NCBI GenBank assembly: GCA_003665825.1
Contig: QPFY01000004.1
Span: 310,001 to 374,000 of the forward strand
DNA: 64,000 bases
Reading direction: 5' to 3'
Source: Microbotryum silenes-acaulis
Lineage: Eukaryota; Basidiomycota; Microbotryomycetes; Microbotryales; Microbotryaceae
In this document: positions 55,554-64,000 of the stretch, in pieces
How positions within the stretch are numbered: the first letter of the stretch is position 1
Layout: each line of letters starts with the position of its first letter
Notes under the pieces: generated by a model
Told to the model about the DNA's origin: nothing
The model's input: the letters and a program-made list of their open reading frames with translations, nothing else
Database searches by the model: none
Made by a program: the position numbers and the translations under genes

Positions 55554-57167
55554 GGCCCCTGACTTTGCGGCCGTGATAACTGACTTCTCACGGCACCTCT
55601 GGAGGGTCCGAGTATACGGTGCTGATCACAAAGACTACAAGAGGCTACCCTCTTGGCTGTGAGCTGATATAACGAGTATTACAGAAGTCTGGAATCCGAG
55701 GGCATTTTTGTCCTTTTGACAAGGGCATTTCTGTCCTCATGAAAAGAAGCGAGGGCATTTTTCTCCTTTTCTCTTTCTTTTTTTTCGCTTCGCCGGCAAC
55801 TCCCTGGACATGGGTGGCGGCCTTGTAGTTCATACCAGTTCTCAACGCCCGCAATGTCAGGCGCTGGCGCCGCTGCGCCGCAGCCACGTGCTTCTTCCCG
55901 GGGGCAGACATCGCTAGTCTAACGGGGTGGGAGACAAATAACAGGCACTGCCGTTCCGAACTTTCTGGAGGGTTCAATCAAGTATATTCAAATAGTCTCG
56001 TGACCATGTTCACGGTGCCCGAGCTTTTCGTTGTAGTGTTTTACGACTTACAGTCGCGAAGCGCGCGAGACCAGGGGTCCGTCTCGATGTTTTTGCACTC
56101 GGTTGGGCGGAGTGGGAAATGAAAAACAAAGTCTGCTGTTCCGAACTTCCGGAGAGGTCAATCGAATCTTTCCGAAGAGTCTTGTGACCATGTTCACCGT
56201 GCCCGAGCTTTTTGTTGTAGGGTCCGACGATTCTCAGAAACGCACGCAGTTGACGATTTGACTCGGTACATTCATCTTTGGCCCCTATTCAAGTCGAAAA
56301 ACTGCTCTCCTGAACGCGTGGATGACTCGAGGGGTAACGAACTCTGTTGGGGAAGTAGTAGTGAAGGTTTGATCCGTTTGAAGAACTTAATGGTTTTTGG
56401 CCTCCAGAACCAAAATTAACCTTGGCAATTGTTGGCGATTTTGGCGATTCTTTGAATCGAAGCAAAATTCTTATACAGGGTGATGAGAAAACTTTCTAGA
56501 ATCTCGGCGTCTGATTCGAGGTAGTTCACTACGTTAGAAACGCTTAGTTGACGATTGCTGATCTGATTCGAGGTAGTTCAATACGTTAGAACGCTCAGTT
56601 CTTCAAGTTTCGTGCGCTCGCTGTCTCACCTTTTCCTCTGCGCATGTTGCTTGCTGTTCGTCTTTTGCAAACGTCACCTCCCTGTGGCGCTATGACCCGC
56701 GCTGAGCAAACCGACTCCCGAGGCTTCCGAGTCGCAAAATGACCACGAGGCTGCCCCATTAGTCCCGGGCGGCACGCAACCGCTGCTGGTAGCCGCTCGT
56801 CCTTGGCAAGTCGACGCTCGATGCAGCCCAAGCCAAGACTACGTGCAGTGACTAGCGCGCGCTCTGTACCAGTCAGTCGTGAGCCAAAACTCAGTCCGAT
56901 TCGGAACAGAGGTGACATTGTCAGAAGAATCTCAGCATGCAATTGGCACAAGGTGCAACCGCATGGCAGAGCGAGTTCAAGTTGCGAATGGTAAAGGATC
57001 TGGATCGCGTCTATACAGTCTTGGCAAGCACTACACCGAGCAGGGTCAACGGGCGACAGGATGACGAGCACGACTTGAAGATCAGCTCAAAGACAGGACT
57101 GTCAAATACGGGAGGTAAGTGGCGTCAGAGTCTTGTGATAAGATTTGGTGGGTCTTGACAAGAATGA
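55554..57167. other. Intergenic region with several short direct repeats
   Basis: No gene is supported; a minus-strand frame at 56,595-57,071 has no domain. Repeats: GAGGGCATTTTTGTCC-like units at 55,690, 55,720 and 55,752; an approximately 87-bp direct repeat (55,949-56,035 and 56,134-56,221, sharing GTGACCATGTTCAC and GTGCCCGAGCTTT); and a GAGGTAGTTCAxTACGTTAG repeat at 56,517 and 56,569. These look like remains of a small repetitive element beside the broken exonuclease gene. Confidence 0.5.
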
Positions 57168-57798
57168 TCAGCGGACATAGTGCCCGGCCCAGAGAGTCGA
57201 GGACCAGTACCTCAAGAGTGGCTCAGTCTGGTTGTACGAACTCGCTCGACGGCGTTCCTCTTTGATAGACACCAACTGAGATTCAATCGAGGTACTTGCA
57301 GTATATCGGCCCCTCGAGGCCCGCCTGGCCTCCTCAAGCATGCTCTCGTTGGCCTTCTCCAGCTCGACCATTTCGACCTCGAGGCGAGTCATTTCTCGGC
57401 CTTGATTCGCTTTGCCATCGTGCTCTGCTTGCGCCAGTGGAGATAAACAGTAAGTGCAGCGCCAAGCTCGCCACAACTTGCCCACCGGCTACGAGCCTGA
57501 GCTTGTTTGAGAGGGACTAAGAGACTTACCGCGCACAGCGCACCCGAAGCCGCACCCAGGAGCGCGCTGAACATAGTACTCGCCGTCGCTTTCGAGATTG
57601 CGACTGACATTCCGAGTACAGTGAGTATGTGGTACACCTGAAAACGAAGTCAAATAAGTCAGCGTTGTGACGCTGTTGTGCTAAGACAGAAGAGCACACG
57701 CGCCCACCTGTCGATTGCACCAGTCCCGGGCAGCAACGACAAAGGCTACAAGCTCGAGCGCCTCGATAGCTACGACGGTTGGGGATTGACGACGTCAC
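57168..57798 (-). CDS. Hypothetical small membrane protein with a coiled coil
   Basis: I do not recognise a family. One exon reads VVAIEALELVAFVVAARDWC up to an AACCGACAG-type donor (57,707). After an intron ending in TTTTCAG (57,638) it continues as VYHILTVLGMSVAISKATAS and TMFSALLGAASGALCA, one or two hydrophobic helices rich in small residues. A GTAAGT donor (57,532) and a downstream acceptor near 57,424 lead to EMTRLEVEMVELEKANESML, EEARRASRG and a Ser/Arg-rich tail ending at 57,168. The last part is a clear coiled coil. The start codon is not found (the frame is closed upstream of about 57,795), so a first exon may be missing. Divergent from the acyl-CoA dehydrogenase gene. Confidence 0.35.
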
Positions 57799-58112
57799 GA
57801 CGAGATCGGTGGGCGGCGGACCAAACTGGGCAAGATATAAGAATTGAGCCGGAGTCGTAGATGCAGATGATGTGTAGGGGCTTCAGGCAAGTCGGGCCCG
57901 AGGCTCGCGTGTGAATGGCGTGTGCGAGGCGCTGAGGCGCTGAGGAGCCGAGGTGCCGAGCGGCCGCGCGGCTCAGGATCGCCTAATCATAATAAGCCAC
58001 CTGTAATAAGCGTACCTCGCCACGATCATTTGCCGAGGACGATTATCATAGCCGGCGCGTTGGACTTTCTCTGCGCTCCGTCCATCCTTACCCACATTGA
58101 CATCTAGCAAAC
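57799..58112. promoter_or_regulatory. Upstream region of the acyl-CoA dehydrogenase gene
   Basis: The 314 bp before the dehydrogenase ATG contain GC-rich GAGGCGCTGAGG repeats (about 57,927-57,960) and an AAGATATAAGAA word near 57,833. No reading frame is supported. A promoter is inferred from position. Confidence 0.35.
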
Positions 58113-59851
58113 ATGCCATCCACCTCTATCCTTCGACAGCCTCGTGGCTCCTTGACCCCTTACGCCGAGAACCAATGGGTTAGAGGGGTACGTCCATTCG
58201 TTGCTACGGCCGCCAACCTCCGCCGACTTGCTCGTGAAGAACGGCGCCTTGGTCGGAGCGCGCGGCTCCACATTTCATCCCCACCTCACAACAGCTTGCC
58301 AGATGAACGACGCGCTGCGATCACGCATTGACTCTTTCCCCTCTCCCTTACCAGATTCCTAGTCCCTACTACAACGAGTCGCACGAGAAGCTGCGCCTCG
58401 CCGCTCGAGCATGGACGGAGGAACACCTCATGGACGTCGGTTTCGAATGGGAGGAGAACCGCGAGATCGATCATAGCGTTTATCAGCAACTCGCTAAGGA
58501 TGGCTTGCTCGTGTGCTTGGCCTTTGGTGCCAAGATCCCCAAGAAGTGGGCCAATGCAAAGGGAGAAGGTGGGGCATCGTCGTCTCTGAACGACTCAAAG
58601 CTCACTTCGAGCTGATCGGACTCCTCACGGACGTTCGTAATCACAGTCTTTGGCGGCATCAAGGTCGAGCAATGGGATGGCTTCCATGATGCGATCCTCA
58701 TTGACGAGATGGTTCGTTGCGGATCGCTTGGTGCGGTGCAAGGTCTCATGGGTGGGCTGCAGAGTGAGTTTGCCGACTCGGTTGATATCATCACGCTGAG
58801 ATCGTCTGACCCCACATCTTCCCCTCGCCGCGCGCAGTTGGTCTTCCCCCCGTCTTCCACTATGGATCTCAGGAGCTTCAGGATCGCATCTTGCCCGACG
58901 TCTTTTCGGGCAAGAAGCGCATCTGTCTCGCCATCACGGAGCCTGAGGCCGGAAGTGATGTTAAGAATCTGAGCACCTCCGCCAAACTCAGCTCCGACGG
59001 CAAGCAGTGAGTGGCAACTCTGGAACCAGGGTGTTCGCATCACCGGAAGCTAAGGTGCTGATGAACGGATTCTTTACAGCTTCATTGTCAACGGTGTCAA
59101 GAAGTGGATCACAAATGGAATTTACAGCGACTACTTTACGGCCCTCGTCCGAACCTCGGGCAAGGCGGGCCAACAAGCCGGCATCTCCTTTTTGCTCATC
59201 CCTAACGGTCCCGGTGTCACACGTCGCAAGATGCTCATGTCAGGTCAATGGTGCGCCGGTACGACCTACCTGACCTTTGAGGACGTCAAGGTCCCCGTCG
59301 AGAACCTGATCGGTGCCAAGGATCAAGGCTTCAAGCTCGCCATGCAAAACTTCAACCACGAACGTCTGATGATCGTGTACAACTCGCACCGTTTGGCTCG
59401 CGTCTGCCTCGAGGATTCGATCAACTATGCGATCAAGCGCAAGGTCTTTGGCAAGGCTTTAATTGAGTCCGAGGTCATTCGCCTCAAGATTGCGCACATG
59501 GCGAGGGAGGTTGATGCGATGCAGACTTGGATCGAGTCGATCGTGTACGCGGTCGATACAATGCTGCATGACGAAGCGAACGCCCAACTGGGTGGTACGA
59601 CGGCGATGCTGAAAGCGCATGCTTCGCTCGTCTTGGAGATCGTTGCGAGGGAAGCCGTGCAGATTTTGGGTGGGATCGGCATCACCCGAGGGGGTGTCGG
59701 AGAGAGGATCGAGAGGGTTCGAAGGGACGTCAAGGGCATTGCGATCCCGGGAGGGTCCGAGGAGGTGATGCTCATGCAGTCGAGCAAAGTCGCGATCCAG
59801 CGGTTCCAAGCCGCGCTTAAGGCGGCCGAACAGAACCAGGCCAAATTGTAA
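58113..59851 (+). CDS. Acyl-CoA dehydrogenase family protein
   Basis: These flavoproteins oxidise acyl-CoA thioesters at the alpha-beta position, passing electrons to ETF or oxygen. Exons 58113-58187, 58355-58568, 58647-58763, 58838-59006 and 59080-59851 join in phase into 448 codons, a normal family length. Domain order: the N-terminal helical part (YYNESHEKLRLAARAWTEEH, FGGIKVEQWDGFHDAILIDE, MVRCGSLGAVQGLMGG); the FAD/substrate loop CLAITEPEAGSDVKNL and KHFIVNGVKKWITNGIYSDY of the middle beta domain; and the C-terminal helical domain (FNHERLMIVYNSHRLARVC, YAIKRKVFGKAL, EAVQILGGIGITRGG, VRRDVKGIAIPGGSEEVM). No mitochondrial or peroxisomal signal is obvious (C terminus NQAKL). Exact acyl specificity is unknown. 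Confidence 0.88.
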
Positions 59852-60324
59852 ATCTCGGGGGATAAACGTTTGTGCCTTCTTTGCTTGGTGTTTTAGTGAA
59901 GCATGGGGTTGCAATGGGGACTGCATGATTTTGCTGTCTTACGTCGCACTCGCACGGACGCACACGCGCAACACAAGGTGGACTCTGGTCACCTATATCA
60001 AACGCTGTCTCGGCCAAGGCTTACTGCAAATTTGAAACTTGATTGGCCATCGCCGACGATCGTAAAGTGGGGATTTCCATGAGTCGATGATCAACACACT
60101 ACGTGACCACAGAAAATATTGGCCGCAAAGGTGGCCTGTGACGCCGGCCGAGAATCCCTTGCAGTGCCCGAAGTTTAGCAAGGGATCGGCGTGACGGAAG
60201 CCGCTCTGAGAAACCGCAAGTCCTCCCCAAGTCCGAGCCCCCACCCGGAGGTTTGGCCTCTCGCCCTCTCCACAGCACATCTCGGTCGCTCAGCCTTGTT
60301 AGCCAACACCACTACGTTCCAGCG
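59852..60324. other. Intergenic, acyl-CoA dehydrogenase to fucosyltransferase-like gene
   Basis: 473 bp holding the 3' end of one gene and the promoter of the next, both on the plus strand. No frame or repeat stands out. Confidence 0.4.
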
Positions 60325-62839
60325 ATGCCGGTGACCGCGCGTCCCTCCATTTCGGCAAGGAGGGAATCCTCGACCCGTCTGTTGATGGAACCTCTTCCAG
60401 TTCGTGCGAGTGGCTCGGGCTTGGGTGGTGGCTCGCAGGGAGCTTACACGGACCATCTCGACGACGACGACTACTCCTCCACCGGTCGTAGATCGGCTCG
60501 TCGACGTTCAACGTTGCAGCAGACTTTATATACGAGCTTATTACCCATCCGAAGGAAACGAGGGAGGTGCAGATGCTTGGCTATCGTGAGTCGCGGAGTC
60601 CCGTGGTCGAGCCAGGATGGGCGGGTCGTTTCGCCAAGCTGGGGGCTGACCTCACCGCGCTCGGTGACTTATCCGTCAATTCCTAATCGGCCGCACCTTC
60701 TTCGCGCAGATGGCCACCTTTCTTGCAACACTCACTGTGATTATTGTGACTGTGATAAGACCGCAACACGATCCATCCGGCCCTCGATCCAAATTGGCGC
60801 AACCCTTCGTCGCCGGCTTGAAGAAACTTCAAGACTCGGCAACCCATTTGGTCGATTCCAGTCGAATCTGTCCCCCACGGCCCCCACCCTGCCCAACATG
60901 TCCCAACCCCATCCTCTTCAACGCGTCCGTGGACAAACACGCCACTGCGAGCTGGAGACCCGGGTTGGTCGTCGAGGAAACAGAAGAACGGCTAAGAGCC
61001 GAGGGTCAGCCGATTTTGAACAAAAAGCACGTACAGGAGATTGAGGATGGGTGGAAGTTACACGAAGATGATATAGGACGAGGGAATAATGATCAAGGGT
61101 ATTCGGAACCTTTGTACCCGCCGATAGAAGGGTACGGAGCGCTCAGTCGATCGGATAATCCGTGGAGGGAGAGGTTCCTCGTCCCGACGTATGCTTGCAA
61201 CGAGCAGGTGAGCTTCCAATCCGGGTGAAAGAGTTAATTCGTTGAGGTGTTGGAACATTCGAGATTTTTCATTACAGGAAACGGGGAGCCAAATGCACGT
61301 TCGTCAATTGTTGCACCTGGCCAAGGCGCTGAATCGTACGCTGGTTTTGCCGAATTGGGGTTTTGGAGTGAGTGTCGAGGGCGCGCCTACGAACGAGACA
61401 CAAGCCCCTGTAACTGAATCCTGTTGTTCGTTACGTATCTTTGCAGATCCCTACCGTCTCGTGAGGCAATCTCTGGGCCACCGAAACTATGCTAAAACCC
61501 CTCGTTGACATGTATTCTTCCGCTGCGCAACCAGAAACTGTCGACCGTACTCGTTCGATATGATCTACGAGACCGAATCGACCAACAGCGTTGGTTTGTG
61601 GTCCATCACTTATCCCAGATGGATCAAGTACATCCGCAACTCGGAAAGAAAGTTTAACGCAAGGTGAGGTCCGGAAAGCTGCTGAGCGACACGCGAAGGA
61701 ACGTCACACTGAGCTGCCCCAGCTCATTTCCTCGCGCTTTTAGAATCAGCGTCATCTTCTTCCGCAATACGCACAAGGCTCTATCCGAGACGATTGGAAC
61801 CGATGATGCCACAACACTGGAGGATGCATGCGTCGATCCTGAACCTTTCGACATCTCGGACCCTCCTATCTACGTCGCGACGAATCAAGATACGACGCTC
61901 TCGTACATGGTTCGACATTTGCGCGAGACCGATAGCCTCTCAACGCTTTTCGTTCACTTTAATCACTACTCGGACATTCGGATCGCCGATGGGAAACCTT
62001 TTCCTGATCCCTTGTTGCAAGTTCGGCCGAAGGAATGGGGGTTCTGGGTTGGTGCTGCTTGGCCTCAGGTACGCAATCAATTCTAGGTCGGTCTTCGTAA
62101 AGAAAGACCGTCACTGACCACCTTTTGACTTTTAGTGGAATTACTCTTCCCAAGTCCAACAGATGTTCCGTACAGCCCAAGCCCATCTCCCCAAGCAATA
62201 CGGCGGACTCCAATGGCGCATGGAACTGATGCCCCCCTCAGTCCTCAAGAACTGTTCGAACCTTTTTGCCGATTCAGTCATCGAAGGAATGCGTCAACGT
62301 GGTCTGAAAACGATCTATATTGCCTCCGACATGCCATTAAGAACTCAGCGCAATAATTCGAAATCCGCTTCCTTCAATTGGGACAAAGTTCTCCAAGCGA
62401 AAGAAGCGCTCGATAACCTCGTTGATCGATTAAAAGGGGCACATTTGTCGATCATGACGTGGAACGATATCAAACCCTCTCCGAACGATCGAGACGTTAT
62501 TGAAGGTTTGGCGGATACGGCGAGTGGAATCTTTGATAAGTTGGTCTTGGGTCAATCGGAGAGGCTGTGGGCAGCGAATCCGCATTGTGGGATGCATAGT
62601 TCCTTCTTGGTAAGACTCAACCCCCCATCGTCCCCACCACCACCACTATTCACTCCACTGGAGACTTACCCTTATTGTTTTCTTCACTTCAGGGAACCCT
62701 CCAGATCTTACGCCAGGACCGAATTGGGGATCCGACGGAAGAGGATTGGGAAAAATTGGGGATCAGTTGGATCGGCGAACCGATCAAGCAGAGGTTTTGG
62801 TGGCATATCAAGGGCGGGCAGAAGGATTATACCGGGTAG
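60325..62839 (+). CDS. Type II membrane protein with an O-fucosyltransferase-like domain
   Basis: Eight exons (60325-60585, 60710-61207, 61278-61367, 61447-61460, 61535-61663, 61744-62068, 62136-62609, 62693-62839) give 645 codons with all phases consistent. Residues 1-87 are basic and Ser/Arg-rich (cytosolic side). One hydrophobic anchor follows directly (ATFLATLTVIIVTVI), then a Pro-rich stem. The lumenal part has NEQETGSQMHVRQLLHLAKA, LNRTLVLPNWGFG, YSFDMIYETES and FVHFNHYSDIRI. It ends with MRQRGLKTIYIASDM and AANPHCGMHSSFLGTLQIL, the nucleotide-sugar-binding C-terminal pattern of GT65/GT68-type fucosyltransferases and their fungal relatives. A 14-nt exon (61,447-61,460) is needed to keep the frame. 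Golgi location is inferred. Donor and acceptor are not determinable from sequence. Confidence 0.75.
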
Positions 62840-63396
62840 TGTGTAGTGCATTGGGGGAGTGAATATATTTTATACCGCTTTATCAGTGACAGTGCTGTGT
62901 TTGTGATGTCTTTTGGATCCGAGACGAGTTTGTAACGAGTGGCAAGACTCGGTAGGAAGGAAATTCACGCCTCCGCGGCCGTGAGTTACTAGTAAGCTTC
63001 GAGTACTCCGGATCCGGATCGATCGTGATAAAGAGTGGTCATTTGCAAGGCGGAAGATGTCCTTGTACACGCCTCTCCTCGCATTCTTCCACCCAACGTT
63101 ACTTCCTGATCCCGATACGACCCTTCCCTTTGTTCGTGCCTTTCACCTTCATCTTACTTTAACATCTCTTCGTTGGCCCCATCCATTTTTGATAGAACGT
63201 ATTGTACGAGGTGGTGGTAACGTTACTGGTGGGTCACGAAGCCGAGAGCAAAGACCAGTGTCTTTTGATAAAGAAACGTTGAAAGGGAAGAAAGATGTAT
63301 CGTAAGACGTCGTAAAGTGAAAAACTCGTGGGGTATACTTAGCAAGAGAACCCAAGCCAACCTCATGGTCGTTTTGGTCGAACAAGTGGAGCTCCT
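62840..63396. other. Convergent intergenic region
   Basis: The ends of the fucosyltransferase-like gene (+) and the partial gene at the right edge (-) face each other. Open frames here have no domain and no spliced continuation. Nothing else is visible. Confidence 0.4.
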
Positions 63397-64000
63397 TTAA
63401 CCGAACAAGGGATGTTTGCCGAACCCTTCGCAAATCTCATGGTCGGTCAAGAGGTCACGAGCGAGGATGTCGATGTAGGCGGAGCCGTAGTCGCCCTGAT
63501 AGCACATCAGAAAAATGATTTCAGAATCAGTATCGTGGGAATCATCACTTTTGTGCCTTCATGTAACTCACCACTCCGAAAGAAGTGACAATTGTATCGT
63601 CAAGGAAGCCATGGTTCAGCCCGAGACCATGTCGATCGGACGGATGATCCCCTGTACAGATTTCCCAAATTCAGTCAGCATTCTCGTTCACTTGTAGCCA
63701 ATCGCGCTTCGAGGTTTAGACTGACATGCAATCGAGACGGTAAAGATCGGATCGGCCTGGTTGGTCCCACTGTACGTGAGTGGCTTGGATACGCTCAAGT
63801 AGTTGTAAGGAGCTGTGACGTTCCATGTTACGATGCGTCGTTCGTAGAAGAGGTAGGGCTAATTTGAAGTGGATGCAACCAAACAGTTCAGCAAACAGTT
63901 TTCTTCGGAACGAGACTCTGCTCGCTTCGACCCACCTCGGGATGGTACTTGACATGAATCATGCCAAACAAGACCGTATTATGAATATCCGGTTTGCACT
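63397..64000 (-). CDS. Partial gene of unknown function, runs off the right edge
   Basis: Reading leftward from the edge: CKPDIHNTVLFGMIHVKYH, PEV, an intron, then PYLFYERRIVTWNVTAPYN, YLSVSKPLTYSGTNQ, ADPIFTVSIACQ, an intron, a segment GIIRPIDMVSGLNHGFLDD, TIVTSFGV, another intron, and GDYGSAYIDILARDLLTDHE, ICEGFGKHPLFG and the stop at 63,397. The pattern FYERRxxTW...SKPLxYxG...DPIFTVSI and GFLDDxIxxSFGxxDxGSxxIDI is one I associate with conserved fungal proteins of unknown function, often predicted glycan-related; I cannot name the family. The neighbouring fucosyltransferase-like gene would fit a glycosylation role, but this is only adjacency. Confidence 0.5.

Noticed and set aside
1..64000. 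CRISPR array, rRNA operon or prokaryotic defence system
   Set aside because: No regularly spaced direct repeats of suitable size, no rRNA sequence, and the spliced genes show the DNA is eukaryotic.

Overview
The window is nuclear DNA from a fungus, most likely a basidiomycete and possibly a Pucciniomycotina yeast; the lineage is an inference. The real genes are split by many short GT-AG introns (about 50-100 bp, donors mostly GTGAGT or GTAAGT). The encoded proteins are fungal, and the transposon types (Plavaka, Helitron, Ty1/copia) suit a basidiomycete. I see no bacterial operon structure, CRISPR array, or convincing tRNA or rRNA gene.

Host genes at the left (1-16,100): the 5' part of PEX2 (-), RanBP1/YRB1 (-), mitochondrial ribosomal protein bL36m (+), a secreted heme-thiolate peroxygenase (-), a DUR3-type urea/polyamine symporter (+) and the GPI-transamidase subunit PIG-U (-). 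Host genes at the right (57,100-64,000): a small membrane/coiled-coil protein (-), an acyl-CoA dehydrogenase (+), an O-fucosyltransferase-like type II membrane protein (+) and a partial gene of unknown function (-). Joining the exons at the visible splice sites gives full-length reading frames for RanBP1, bL36m, the peroxygenase, the symporter, the dehydrogenase and the fucosyltransferase.

The middle (about 11,300-14,200 and 16,700-55,600) is a transposon nest. Two copies of a 7.77 kb Plavaka element sit in inverted orientation (16,789-24,555 and 45,416-53,182) and mirror each other with no length difference. Each carries a spliced transposase and a divergent second gene resembling DUF6532 proteins. 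The right copy is flanked by a 4-bp repeat (GAAC); removing element plus one repeat restores in frame a gene that joins a DEDDy 3'-5' exonuclease to a MULE/IS256-like DDE-type domain (45,278-55,553). The left copy lacks such a repeat and carries 12 bp of that gene at one edge, suggesting it was copied from the right locus.

Between the Plavaka copies lie a fold-back Ty1/copia gag-protease relic (25,573-27,328), about 5 kb of unassigned sequence with a G21 tract, a decayed Helitron with hairpin/CTGG 3' ends pointing both ways (32,641-35,143), and a head-to-tail chain of three Helitrons (about 35,777-44,450), each ending in the same GC-rich hairpin plus CTAG. The last encodes an apparently intact 1,154-residue Rep protein without its helicase; helicase pieces lie in the neighbouring units and in an older relic beside the symporter gene.
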